From Tabrizicola sp. (GTDB taxonomy: Bacteria > Pseudomonadota > Alphaproteobacteria > Rhodobacterales > Rhodobacteraceae), in the NCBI RefSeq assembly GCF_030373185.1, contig NZ_JAUCZH010000001.1:62001-126000 (forward strand): DNA of 64,000 bases, in the 5' to 3' direction. The translations under genes and the position numbers were made by a program. Below are positions 17,130 through 25,892 of this stretch, in pieces. Under the pieces are notes generated by a model, which saw only the letters and a list, made by a program, of their open reading frames with translations, made no database searches and was not told the origin of the DNA. Position 1 is the first letter of the stretch, and each line of letters opens with the position of its first letter.

Positions 17130-18140
17130 ATGCGGGATCTTGTTGATGCCCCGGAGCCGATGGGTGCCGGACACAAAAAAGTCATAATTGTTGCCGGTGG
17201 TGCGGGGTTTCTTGGGTCTGCGCTTTGCGCGCGACTGCTCAATGCAGGCCATTCTATTGTTTGCGTCGACAACCTGCTGACCGGCGATTTCGCCAATGTC
17301 GCGCATCTGGCCACGAACCCGCAGTTCCGGTTCATCCGGCATGACATCATCGCACCGCTGCGCCTCGCCGGGCCGGTGGACGAGATCTACAACATGGCCT
17401 GCCCGGCTTCGCCGCCACGCTATCAGACCGATCCGATCCATACGTTCCGAACCTGCGTCGAAGGGTCGTTGAACCTTCTGAACCTTGCAGAGGAAAAGCA
17501 GGCCCGCATCCTTCAGTCGTCGACATCCGAGGTCTATGGCGACCCCGAAATCTCGCTTCAGGTCGAATCCTATCGCGGCAACGTCAACACGGTTGGCCCC
17601 CGCGCTTGCTATGACGAAGGCAAGCGCGCTTCGGAAACGCTGTTCTGGGAATACGGGGCGCATCGTGGGCTGGAAACGCGGATTGCGCGGATCTTCAATA
17701 CCTACGGGCCGCGGATGCACCCCGAGGACGGGCGCGTGGTGTCCAACTTCATTGTTCAGGCCCTGCGTGGCGAGGCTTTGACGGTCTACGGCGACGGCTC
17801 GCAAACCCGCAGCTTCTGTTTTGTCGATGATCTGGTCGAAGGCCTTGTCCGGCTGATGGCAAGTGATGAAAAAATGCCGGTCAATCTGGGCAATCCAGGT
17901 GAATTCACCATGCTGGAGCTTGCCGACAAGGTGCTTGCAAAAATCGGGTCGGACCTGCCGGTCTGCTTCCGCCCGCTGCCCAAGGACGACCCACGCCAAC
18001 GCTGTCCCGACATCTCGCGGGCCAAACGGATTCTGGGTTGGGAGCCTCGGGTGAGCCTTGATCGTGGGCTTGACCTGACGATCCCGTGGTTTGCCGAACG
18101 TCTTTCGGCCGAGCGGCGCAAAGGGGCCTTGGTTTCGTGA
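17130..18140 (+). CDS. UDP-glucuronate decarboxylase (UDP-xylose synthase)-like NAD-dependent SDR
   Basis: A 336-aa extended SDR. The family pattern is that of UXS, which converts UDP-glucuronate to UDP-xylose and CO2. Seen are the NAD-binding GGAGFLGSAL, the UXS-typical YNMACPASPPRYQ, SSTSEVYGDP, the catalytic YDEGKR (YxxxK), RIFNTYGPRM and RSFCFVDDLVEG. The ATG at 17130 is preferred over a GTG at 17124 because AGGTGGAG lies 5 bp upstream. It overlaps the next gene as GTGA and starts a glycan-synthesis operon, so it probably supplies a nucleotide sugar for the GT2 enzyme downstream. Confidence 0.88.
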   Translation: MRDLVDAPEPMGAGHKKVIIVAGGAGFLGSALCARLLNAGHSIVCVDNLLTGDFANVAHLATNPQFRFIRHDIIAPLRLAGPVDEIYNMACPASPPRYQTDPIHTFRTCVEGSLNLLNLAEEKQARILQSSTSEVYGDPEISLQVESYRGNVNTVGPRACYDEGKRASETLFWEYGAHRGLETRIARIFNTYGPRMHPEDGRVVSNFIVQALRGEALTVYGDGSQTRSFCFVDDLVEGLVRLMASDEKMPVNLGNPGEFTMLELADKVLAKIGSDLPVCFRPLPKDDPRQRCPDISRAKRILGWEPRVSLDRGLDLTIPWFAERLSAERRKGALVS

Positions 18141-19129
18141 ACGACGCCGGGGCAATTCTGGTCACGGGCGGGGCGGGATTCATCGGATCCCATACCTGCA
18201 AGGCCTTGCGCTTGGCGGGCTTTGTGCCGGTGACGTTTGACAATATGTCGACGGGTCGTGCAGATGCTGTCCGCTACGGACCTTTGGTGCGTGGCGATGT
18301 GCGTGATGCGGGCGCAGTGGCGGCAGCTCTGGCCAGCCACAAGGTGCAGGCGGTGATCCATTTTGCCGCCTCGGCCTATGTCGGGGAAAGCATGGCCGAC
18401 CCGGGCCGCTATTATGACAACAATCTTGCCGGGATGACCGGCCTGTTGAAAGGGTGCCGCAGGGCCGGGGTGGACCGGGTGGTCTTTTCGTCCAGTTGCG
18501 CCACCTATGGCGTTCCGGACGTTTTGCCGATCTCCGAAACCTCGCCGCAACGCCCGATCAACCCCTATGGCCGCACGAAGCTGGTCTGTGAATGGATGCT
18601 GGCCGACCACGCTGCCGCGCATGGGCTGCGCTATGCCGCGCTGCGCTACTTCAATGCAGCCGGCGCCGACCCTGAAGGTGAGATCGGCGAACGGCACAAT
18701 CCCGAGACGCATCTTCTGCCATTGGCGCTGCGGGCGGCCTCGGGGCAGGGTGACCCGCTTCAGGTCTTCGGAACGGATTATCCGACGCCAGACGGCACCT
18801 GCATCCGTGACTATATCCACGTCACCGATCTGGCGCAGGCGCATCTGCTTGCGCTTCAGCATCTTCTGGGCGGCGGCGACAGTCTGGCGGTCAATCTTGG
18901 CACCGGCCGCGGCCTGTCGATCCGCCAGATCCTTGCCGGGATCGAGGCGCTGACGGGCCGGCCGGTTCCGGTGGTCTGGGGGCCGCGTCGCCCCGGCGAC
19001 CCGCCCGCGCTGATCGCTGATCCGTCCGAGGCGCACGCCCGTCTTGGCTTCACCGCCGTGCGGTCCGATCTGAAAAGCCTGCTGGCCGATGCCGCTCCGT
19101 GGTTCGGCCTTGTCCCGGCCGAGGCATAG
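18137..19129 (+). CDS. galE: UDP-glucose 4-epimerase
   Basis: A 330-aa extended SDR interconverting UDP-glucose and UDP-galactose (or the 4-epimers of another UDP sugar). Motifs are GGAGFIGSH, HFAASAYVGES, SSSCATYG (catalytic Ser), NPYGRTK (catalytic YxxxK), RYFNAAGADPEGEIGE and CIRDYIHVTDLAQAH. The GTG start at 18137 overlaps the previous stop as GTGA; an earlier in-frame ATG at 18086 would lie inside the upstream gene. It is the second gene of the exopolysaccharide operon. Confidence 0.9.
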   Translation: MNDAGAILVTGGAGFIGSHTCKALRLAGFVPVTFDNMSTGRADAVRYGPLVRGDVRDAGAVAAALASHKVQAVIHFAASAYVGESMADPGRYYDNNLAGMTGLLKGCRRAGVDRVVFSSSCATYGVPDVLPISETSPQRPINPYGRTKLVCEWMLADHAAAHGLRYAALRYFNAAGADPEGEIGERHNPETHLLPLALRAASGQGDPLQVFGTDYPTPDGTCIRDYIHVTDLAQAHLLALQHLLGGGDSLAVNLGTGRGLSIRQILAGIEALTGRPVPVVWGPRRPGDPPALIADPSEAHARLGFTAVRSDLKSLLADAAPWFGLVPAEA

Positions 19130-19138
19130 GAGGCAACT

Positions 19139-21034
19139 GTGACCAGCCGCGGCCAGCCCAATACCAACGTTGCCAAGGCAGCGGCCACGCATCGGTGGCG
19201 CGAGGCCAAAGTGGAAGACAGCGGTCTGAAATCCGTGTTCACGCCACGCCAGCGCCGCATCTACTGGACGCTGTCGGCGATATGGGTGATCGCATCCATC
19301 TATTTCTGGGCCTGGTGGCTTGACCCGTCGCATTTCGTCGGCTGGACCGAGTTTCTGTTCGTCACCATCCCGTTTTCATGGATCACGGCGCTGCAACTGT
19401 TCTTCGTGGTGGTGCTGCTGAACGCATCCAGAAGTGCCGCGCCTGATCCGGCGCCGGGGCGCTGGCGGGTGGCGATGATCGTGACCAAGACGCCGTCCGA
19501 ACCCTTCGAGGTGGTGGAGAAGACGCTGTTGGCAATGCTGGCGCAGGACTATCCTCATGACACCTGGCTTGCCGACGAAAACCCTTCACGCGAAACCCGG
19601 GACTGGTGCGAAAGGCACTGGGTGCGGATATCGACCCGCAAGGGTGTGGACGAATACCATCGCCCGGAATGGCCCCGCCGGGCGCGCTGCAAGGAAGGCA
19701 ATCTGGCCTATTTCTACGATCATTATGGGTACCGGGACTATGATGTCGTCTGCCAGCTTGATGCCGACCATGTGCCGCAACCCGGCTACCTGCGCGAGAT
19801 GTTGCGTCCCTTTGCCGATCCGTCGGTAGGCTATGTCAGCGCCCCGTCGATCTGCGCGGCGAATGCCGAAGAAAGCTGGGCCGCGCGCACCCGTCTGCAT
19901 ACCGAGGCCGGGTTTCATGGCCTGTTCCAGACCGGCTACAGCGGGATCTTCACGCCGATGTGCATCGGCTCGCATTATGCCGTGCGCACGCAGGCCCTGC
20001 ATGCGGTGGGTGGGCTTGGGCCGGAACTGGCCGAAGACCACTCGACCTCCCTTTTGCTGAGCGCGGGGGGCTGGCGCGGCGTGCATGCGATTGACGCCAT
20101 CGCTGTCGGTGACGGTCCTGCCAGCGTGGCCGATATGGTGACGCAGGAATTCCAGTGGTCGCGCAGCCTTCTGACGCTTCTGCTTCAGCATACTGGCCGG
20201 TATCTGGCCACCTTGCCGCCCCGGCTGCGCTTCCTGTTCGTCTTTTGCCAGCTTTGGTATCCGTTGTTCGCCGCCACCTCGGCGATGCTGTATTTCGCGC
20301 CGATCATGGCCCTTGGGTTTGACCTGCGCTATGCGAATGTGACCTATCCCGCCTTCGTGCTGCACGCCGCGCCGTCGGTGATCGCCTTGACGCTGATCGC
20401 CATGAAGGTCCGCCGGGACGGCTTCTTCCGCCCGATCGATGCGCCGGTACTCAGCTGGGAAAAGGCGCTGTTTCTGGCCCTGCAATGGCCTTGGGTCATG
20501 TGGGGCTGCCTGATGGCCTTGCGCGACAAGCTGACCGGCACCTTTGTCGATTTCCGCATCACTCCCAAGGGCTCGGCGGCGGCGCAGGTTCTGCCGATGC
20601 GGGTTCTGGCCGTCTATACAGTGCTCGCGCTTGGGGCGACGCTGCCGGTGCTGTTTTCCACCGAGCTGGCCAATGCCCGCGGGTTCCTGTTGCTCGCCTT
20701 GCTGAACGCGGTCCTGTACACTGCCCTTGTGGTGATCATCGTCTGGCGTCACCTCGCCGACACCGGGGCGCTTCGTCACCAGCCGGCGTTTGCGTCGGCT
20801 GCGCAATTGGTGGCATCAGTGGCGGTGATCGCAACAGTCGCCACAGGGTTTTCCTGGCGCGGGGTCGAAAGCCTGCATGCCCTGGCACACGGGCTGGAGC
20901 CGCTGCGGCTGGTCCGTGCCGAATACAACGTCGCCGGCGCAGGCCGGTCTGCCGCAGACACTGTCAACTTCGTCTGGGATCCGGGCTGGAACAGCCGGCC
21001 TGCGTTCCTTGATCTCGATCCGCCTCTCAATTGA
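19139..21034 (+). CDS. Membrane GT2 glycosyltransferase, cellulose synthase-like
   Basis: A 631-aa processive beta-glycosyltransferase of the BcsA/NdvB-like type that would polymerise and export a beta-glycan through the inner membrane. Two N-terminal helices (about 40-105) precede a cytosolic GT2 domain with LDADH (DxD) near 205 and AEDHST at the TED position near 300. VTQEFQWSRS near 335 replaces the usual Q(Q/R)xRW. Four to six C-terminal helices follow. No PilZ domain is seen. The GTG start at 19139 has AGGAGG 5 bp upstream, overlapping the galE stop. No bcsB or bcsC gene is nearby. Confidence 0.86.
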   Translation: MTSRGQPNTNVAKAAATHRWREAKVEDSGLKSVFTPRQRRIYWTLSAIWVIASIYFWAWWLDPSHFVGWTEFLFVTIPFSWITALQLFFVVVLLNASRSAAPDPAPGRWRVAMIVTKTPSEPFEVVEKTLLAMLAQDYPHDTWLADENPSRETRDWCERHWVRISTRKGVDEYHRPEWPRRARCKEGNLAYFYDHYGYRDYDVVCQLDADHVPQPGYLREMLRPFADPSVGYVSAPSICAANAEESWAARTRLHTEAGFHGLFQTGYSGIFTPMCIGSHYAVRTQALHAVGGLGPELAEDHSTSLLLSAGGWRGVHAIDAIAVGDGPASVADMVTQEFQWSRSLLTLLLQHTGRYLATLPPRLRFLFVFCQLWYPLFAATSAMLYFAPIMALGFDLRYANVTYPAFVLHAAPSVIALTLIAMKVRRDGFFRPIDAPVLSWEKALFLALQWPWVMWGCLMALRDKLTGTFVDFRITPKGSAAAQVLPMRVLAVYTVLALGATLPVLFSTELANARGFLLLALLNAVLYTALVVIIVWRHLADTGALRHQPAFASAAQLVASVAVIATVATGFSWRGVESLHALAHGLEPLRLVRAEYNVAGAGRSAADTVNFVWDPGWNSRPAFLDLDPPLN

Positions 21035-21051
21035 AAGGAAGAAGGTGTACC

Positions 21052-21969
21052 ATGCTTCCCACTGTTCCAACGATCAAGACCGCCGCGCGACTGCGCCTTG
21101 CGCAGGTCGCCCTGCTTGCCCCGATCCTGGCCCTGATCCCGCCGCCCTTGACTGCCGCGCCTCCGGGGCCGCTGCCCTTTGGTGTCTATGATCCGCAAGG
21201 TGACTTCATTTCCGATCCCGAAGTCAGCATCGAACATGTCTTCATGCCTTGGGAGGACGTAAGCCTGTCCTCGCTGCTGGAGGCAGACCTCTATGCGCTG
21301 GAACGCAACCGCGCCCTGTTGATCACCGTCGAGCCCTGGACCTGGACCCGTGATGAACGCAACACGGCCAATTTCCTGCGCCGTGGCATTGATGCCGGCT
21401 ACTATGACGCCAACATGCGCAGCATCTGCAATGTCATTGCCACCCTGCAAAGCCCGGTGTCGGTGCGTTGGGGGCATGAGATGGAAACTGACGATGGCCA
21501 GTTCATCTGGTCGGCCTGGAACCCCGCAGACTACATCCGCGCCTATCGCAGGATGATTGACGTCTGCCGTGCCGCGGCGCCGGATATCAATGTGGTCTGG
21601 TCGCCCATCGGCCTGGAGAACGCGAACGACTATTACCCCGGCGACGATTATGTCGATCTGGTCGGCCTGTCGATTTTCGGGCTGGAGGCCTGGGAGATCG
21701 AGATCCTTGGCGGCGCGCTCAGTTTCGACGAGATCCTTGAAGAGCGCTACAACCGCGTCAAGGTCCATGGCAAGCCGGTTCTGGTGGCCGAACTTGGCTA
21801 CTCCGGCAAGGCCGATTACGTCGATCTCTGGGAAGGGCAGGTCCGCAAACAGCGTCCGGAAATGCCGCTTCTGGTGGGGGCGGCCTACTTCAACCAGCCT
21901 GAGGTCTATGAGTGGCCGGATGGATTTGGCCTGCCGGATTGGCGGATCGACCAGCGCGTGTTGCCTTAA
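21052..21969 (+). CDS. GH26-like secreted beta-glycanase
   Basis: A 305-aa glycoside hydrolase with an N-terminal signal/anchor (VALLAPILALIPPPLTAAP). The catalytic barrel resembles GH26 (beta-mannanases and lichenases). The acid/base Glu would be in SVRWGHEMETDDGQF near residue 145, the nucleophile in PVLVAELGYSG near 248, and VVWSPIGLENANDYYPGDDY is a typical connecting segment. The ATG at 21052 follows GAAGG by 6 bp; a TTG at 21031 is less likely. Lying directly after the GT2 gene, it probably trims or releases the polymer, as BcsZ does for cellulose. Confidence 0.78.
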   Translation: MLPTVPTIKTAARLRLAQVALLAPILALIPPPLTAAPPGPLPFGVYDPQGDFISDPEVSIEHVFMPWEDVSLSSLLEADLYALERNRALLITVEPWTWTRDERNTANFLRRGIDAGYYDANMRSICNVIATLQSPVSVRWGHEMETDDGQFIWSAWNPADYIRAYRRMIDVCRAAAPDINVVWSPIGLENANDYYPGDDYVDLVGLSIFGLEAWEIEILGGALSFDEILEERYNRVKVHGKPVLVAELGYSGKADYVDLWEGQVRKQRPEMPLLVGAAYFNQPEVYEWPDGFGLPDWRIDQRVLP

Positions 21970-22086
21970 GATTGTCACAACCCTTCGCTGAATCGCCTGC
22001 ACATCGACCCAATTACGCCTTAAATGGCTGGGCATCCTCGTTGCTGATCCGTGGCGCTCTTGCCGCGGCAGCGACGGGGGTTGCAA

Positions 22087-22395
22087 ATGCGCAAGCTGGC
22101 AAAGGGGCAGATGCTCCCGCTTGTTCTTGGGGCGGTTCTGGCAATGTCCGGCGTGCCTTCCTGGGCCGAAACGCAAGGCAAGTTTCCGACCCGCGTTGCA
22201 AAGTCGGTGCGAAGCCTGCCGCAGCCCGCATTTGACTGGTTTGCCAATGGCAAGGCAAAGGCCGGTGCGGTTGATGCCGAAGCAGTCGCGCGCACCAAGA
22301 CTGCGATCCGTCAGGCAAGGGCGCTTGGCGCCGGGGCAAGCTGGGTCTGCTCTCCCGCAGGGTCGGGCCGGACTTCGGTCTGCTACAAGGGCTGA
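22087..22395 (+). CDS. Small exported hypothetical protein (102 aa)
   Basis: It starts with a clear signal peptide (LPLVLGAVLAMSGVPSWA, cleavage before ET). The mature part of about 75 residues is basic, with two Cys near the C-terminus (SWVCSPAG and SVCYKG) that could form a disulfide. I do not recognise the family. It lies 117 bp after the GH26-like gene on the same strand, and convergent with the aldehyde dehydrogenase gene. The ATG at 22087 is favoured; an upstream GTG at 22051 would spoil the signal peptide. Confidence 0.66.
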   Translation: MRKLAKGQMLPLVLGAVLAMSGVPSWAETQGKFPTRVAKSVRSLPQPAFDWFANGKAKAGAVDAEAVARTKTAIRQARALGAGASWVCSPAGSGRTSVCYKG

Positions 22396-22436
22396 TCAAC
22401 GGCAGGGACAGCAGCCGATCTGGCCCGGCCTTCCAC

Positions 22437-23900
22437 CTATCGCATCACGAAGGGGTCAGGGATCGGCGCATCCGATGTGCGCAGCCAGACCGTCTTGACC
22501 GTGGTGTAATCCAGCGCTGCCGCCATTCCGCCTTCGCGCCCGTGACCGGAAAGCCCGTGGCCACCAAAGGGCGCGATGGGTGATACGGCCCGGTAAGTGT
22601 TCACCCAGACGATTCCCGCGCGTAGCCCACGGATCATCCGGTGCGCCCGCGTCAGACTGTTGGTGAACACCCCCGAGGCCAACCCGAACGCCGTGCCATT
22701 GGCCAGCGCCAGCGCCTGATCCTCGGTTTCAAACGACTGCACGGCAAGGACCGGGCCGAAGAATTCTTCCTGCAGGGCAGGGGCGTCCGGGGCATCGGTG
22801 CAGTCAAGGATCGTCGGCGGGAAGAAGAATCCCGCGCCCTGCGGCACCGCGCCGCCCGTCACCACCTTGGCCCCGGCCGTAACGGACCGGGCGATCAACG
22901 CCGCGATCCGTTCCCGCTGGCGGGAGGTGCAAAGCGGGCCAACCTCGGTTTCCATCCGGTCTGGCACGCCGATGGCAATAGCATCGGCCTTGGTTTTCAG
23001 ACGGGCAAGGAAGGCATCCTTGACGCTGGCTTGCACCAAAAGGCGTGACCCCGCGACGCAGCTTTGCCCGGTGGCGGCGAAGATGCCCGAGATCTGCGCA
23101 TTGGCCGCACTGTCAAGGTCGGCGTCGTCAAAGACGATGAAGGGGGACTTTCCCCCCAGCTCAAGCGAGGTGGAGGCAAGGTTCTCGGCGCTGGCCCGCA
23201 GGATATGCCGCGCGGTTTCCGGCCCGCCGGTAAAGGCGATATGGGCCACCATCGGGTGTGAGGTCAGCGCCTGGCCCGCCTCTGGTCCCCCGGTCAGGAT
23301 ATTGACCACGCCGGGGGGAAACCCCGCCTCATGCACCAGCCGCGCGAAATCCAGCAAGGGCGCGGGGCCGTCTTCGCTGGCCTTCAGCACCACCGTGCAA
23401 CCGGCGGCCAGCGCCGGGCCAAGTTTCACGGCGGTCAGGAACAGCTGGCTGTTCCACGGCACGATGGCGGCAACCACACCCACCGGTTCACGGCGCAGCC
23501 ACACCTCCATGTCGGGCTTGTCGATCGGCAGATGCGCGCCTTCGATCTTGTCGGCAAGCCCCGCGTAATAGCGGTAGTAGTCCGCCACATAGGCGATCTG
23601 GGCGCTGGTTTCGCGGATGATCTTGCCGGTATCGCGGGTTTCCAGCGCGGCAAGGCGCGGGGCCGACGCCTGCACCAGATCGGCCAGCCGATACAGCAGC
23701 CTCCCCCGCGCCGTCGCCGTCAGCCCGGCCCATGCCGGCGCGTGAAACGCAAGATGGGCCGCGCGCACCGCCCGGTCCACATCCGCCGCACTGGCCATCG
23801 GCATCCGCGCCCAAGGGCTGCCGGTTGCCGGGTCAAGGCTGTCAAACCCTGCGTCCCCGTCATGAAACCCGCCGTCGATATAGTGCTGGAAACGCTCCAT
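22437..23900 (-). CDS. Aldehyde dehydrogenase (NAD(P)+-dependent)
   Basis: A 487-aa ALDH oxidising an aldehyde to the acid. The segment IVPWNSQLFLTAVKLGPALA carries the conserved Asn, LELGGKSPFIVF the catalytic Glu, and GQSCVAGSRLLV the nucleophilic Cys near residue 285. The ATG at 23900 has GAGGGG 6 bp upstream; the longer frame from 23918 overlaps the neighbouring stop. It is the last gene of an operon with a luciferase-like monooxygenase, flavin reductase, hydrolase and AA_synth protein. Its aldehyde substrate may come from that monooxygenase or hydrolase. Confidence 0.9.
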   Translation of the reverse strand: MERFQHYIDGGFHDGDAGFDSLDPATGSPWARMPMASAADVDRAVRAAHLAFHAPAWAGLTATARGRLLYRLADLVQASAPRLAALETRDTGKIIRETSAQIAYVADYYRYYAGLADKIEGAHLPIDKPDMEVWLRREPVGVVAAIVPWNSQLFLTAVKLGPALAAGCTVVLKASEDGPAPLLDFARLVHEAGFPPGVVNILTGGPEAGQALTSHPMVAHIAFTGGPETARHILRASAENLASTSLELGGKSPFIVFDDADLDSAANAQISGIFAATGQSCVAGSRLLVQASVKDAFLARLKTKADAIAIGVPDRMETEVGPLCTSRQRERIAALIARSVTAGAKVVTGGAVPQGAGFFFPPTILDCTDAPDAPALQEEFFGPVLAVQSFETEDQALALANGTAFGLASGVFTNSLTRAHRMIRGLRAGIVWVNTYRAVSPIAPFGGHGLSGHGREGGMAAALDYTTVKTVWLRTSDAPIPDPFVMR

Positions 23901-23910
23901 CGCTGACCCC

Positions 23911-24948
23911 TCAGGCAAAGGCTGGCATCACATCATTGATCAGCCGTTCAAGCGAGGCTTTCTTGCGCTCGAAACTCATGCCTGAATCGATCCAGAGCGA
24001 GAATTCGTCATAGCCCAAAGCCTCGATCCGGCGCAGTTTTTCGATCACTTCGGGAACCTCGCCAATCAGCAGGTTGTCCCGAATGGCTTGCGGGGAATAG
24101 AACGGGTGCGCGGCCATCTCCTCGGCGGTCAGGGGCTCGATCAGGCCTTGGGTGATCGGCCGCTTGTTCAGGAACCACGCGCCGAAATAGCAGTAGAAAG
24201 CGTGAAGCTCCTCTGCCGCCAGATCGGCATCGGCTGCATCCGCCGCGACATAGCCATGTTGCAGGATCAGGATCTTCGGGCGCGGCACTTCGGGGTGCGC
24301 TTCGCAGGCGGTGTTGAAACGGGCCATCAGGCTGACCACTTCGTCATGCGGGTTGTGCAGGGGCGTCACCTGCACGTTGCACCCATTGGCCACGGCAAAG
24401 TCGTGGCTGTTCGGGTCACGCGCGGCAACCCAGATCGGCACGCCGGGGCTTTGCAGCGGTTTCGGGGCCGAAGTAGTCTTGGGAAACTGCCAGTATTCGC
24501 CGTCATGCGTGTAGTCGCCCGCCCAAAGCCCCTTCAGCGCCGGGATCAGCTCGCGCATCCGCCCGCCTGCATTCCAGGCATCAAGGCCCGGCATAAGGCG
24601 TTCGTATTCAAAGCTGTAGGCCCCGCGCGCAATGCCCAGATCAAGCCGCCCGTCCATGATGATATCGGCCATTGCCGCCTCACCCGCCAGCCGGATCGGG
24701 TGCCAGAAGGGCGCAATCACAGTGCCGGTGCCAAGCCGCACGGTCTTGGTCCGGCGCGCAAGGTCCACCAGATTGAGCAAGGGATTGGGCGCGATGGTAA
24801 AGCTCATCCCGTGGTGTTCGCCGGTCCAGATCGCATGCATCCCGCCTTCGTCGGCAATGCGGCAAAGTTCCAGCATTTCCTCGTAAAGCTGGCGCTCATC
24901 CTCGGCCGGGTTGACCCGTTCCATATGCACGAAAAGCGAAAATTTCAT
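23911..24948 (-). CDS. LLM class flavin-dependent monooxygenase (bacterial luciferase-like)
   Basis: A 345-aa TIM-barrel monooxygenase of the luciferase alpha-like group, using FMNH2 and O2. Typical segments are AIWTGEHHGMSFTIAPNPLL, VRLGTGTVIAPFWHPIRLA, RLDLGIARGAYSFEYERLM and the family-specific PKPLQSPGVPIWVAARDP. The reduced flavin would come from the overlapping flavin reductase gene (ATGA at 24945-24948). It differs clearly from the SsuD-like enzyme at 13412-14569, so the two operons act on different substrates. The substrate is unknown. Confidence 0.88.
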   Translation of the reverse strand: MKFSLFVHMERVNPAEDERQLYEEMLELCRIADEGGMHAIWTGEHHGMSFTIAPNPLLNLVDLARRTKTVRLGTGTVIAPFWHPIRLAGEAAMADIIMDGRLDLGIARGAYSFEYERLMPGLDAWNAGGRMRELIPALKGLWAGDYTHDGEYWQFPKTTSAPKPLQSPGVPIWVAARDPNSHDFAVANGCNVQVTPLHNPHDEVVSLMARFNTACEAHPEVPRPKILILQHGYVAADAADADLAAEELHAFYCYFGAWFLNKRPITQGLIEPLTAEEMAAHPFYSPQAIRDNLLIGEVPEVIEKLRRIEALGYDEFSLWIDSGMSFERKKASLERLINDVMPAFA

Positions 24949-25892
24949 GGGTTTGGTCCTTCGCTCAGCCGCTGCACGCGGCCAGAGTCCTGTGTGCCGA
25001 AATAGATGCCATAGGCCCCGACGCGCGCCTCTTCGGCCAGGCGTTCCAGCATGATGCGCAAGGCCGGATCGGTCACATCGGCCACGCCGTCGCGCGACAG
25101 GTCCACATAGGTGCCGCCGACGGGCTGCCCTGGTTCGGCCGGGCAGCGCAAGGCGATGTGCTGGGTGCCAAGCCGGGCGTCTTCATAGACCGCGTAGATC
25201 GACCCGGCCCCTGCCTTCAGCCCGTGTCTGGCGATCAACCCGGCCAGCGCCGCCTGCACGCCTTCACGGCCCACCCGCGCCATCGGCACCGAAAGACCGC
25301 CGCGCCCGTCATCGACGAGAAGCACTCGGCCCTCTGCTTCGATCACCGCCGAGACGATGACATCCGGCCCTGCGGGCATTGCCGCCGCCGTTGCCGCCGG
25401 GGTGACATAGGCCCCCCTGTAATAGCCAAGCCCGGGGGCGGAGCCAGCCTCGAACGCGCCGATCCTGCCGATCAGAAGGGTGTGGTCCCCGGCGGGAATG
25501 GCCTGTTCCAGCGCACAGTCGAACCATGCCGAAACCCCGGCCAAAAGCGGCGAACCCACCGGCCCCGCGCGCCAGTAAAGACCGGCAAACCGGTCTTCAA
25601 CCGGCTTTGCAAAACGGGCCGACATGTCCTTTTGCCCTTCGCTCAGGATATTGACGGCAAAGCCCCGGCCTTGGGTGAAGGCCGCCAGATTGCCCGATCG
25701 GTTGGCAATGGACACCAGCAACAGCGGCGGGTCGAGCGAGACCGAGGAAAAGGAGTTGGCGGTAAAGCCCAGTGGCCTGCCATCCGCAACGGTGGTGATC
25801 ACCGTCACACCGGTCATGAAGCAGCCAAAGGCATCGCGCAGGGCGCGCGGGTCGGGGGCGCTGTGGGTGGCGTTCCGGACGGTGTCGGTCAT
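24945..25892 (-). CDS. Flavin reductase with C-terminal degenerate Nudix-like domain
   Basis: A 315-aa protein, about 150 residues longer than an ordinary flavin reductase. Residues ~10-165 are the FMN split-barrel (MTGVTVITTV, LGFTANSFSSVSLDP, FDCALEQAIPAGDHTLLIG). Residues ~180-300 resemble a Nudix fold (VIVSAVIEAEGRVLLVDD), but the Nudix box region reads ARVGREGVQAALAGLIARHG and lacks the metal-binding Glu residues. The tail is therefore probably a ligand sensor or structural add-on rather than a hydrolase. The gene overlaps both neighbours by 4 bp and presumably serves the luciferase-like monooxygenase. Confidence 0.83.
   Translation of the reverse strand: MTDTVRNATHSAPDPRALRDAFGCFMTGVTVITTVADGRPLGFTANSFSSVSLDPPLLLVSIANRSGNLAAFTQGRGFAVNILSEGQKDMSARFAKPVEDRFAGLYWRAGPVGSPLLAGVSAWFDCALEQAIPAGDHTLLIGRIGAFEAGSAPGLGYYRGAYVTPAATAAAMPAGPDVIVSAVIEAEGRVLLVDDGRGGLSVPMARVGREGVQAALAGLIARHGLKAGAGSIYAVYEDARLGTQHIALRCPAEPGQPVGGTYVDLSRDGVADVTDPALRIMLERLAEEARVGAYGIYFGTQDSGRVQRLSEGPNP

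Noticed and set aside
17786-19333. A 515-codon minus-strand open frame opposite the epimerase genes
   Set aside because: Antisense shadow of the UXS-like and galE genes, whose motifs are unambiguous; no protein-like domains in the shadow.
17130-21969. A canonical bacterial cellulose synthase (bcs) operon
   Set aside because: The GT2 enzyme is BcsA-like, but no bcsB, bcsC or PilZ domain is present and the nucleotide-sugar enzymes and GH26-like hydrolase are not part of bcs operons.
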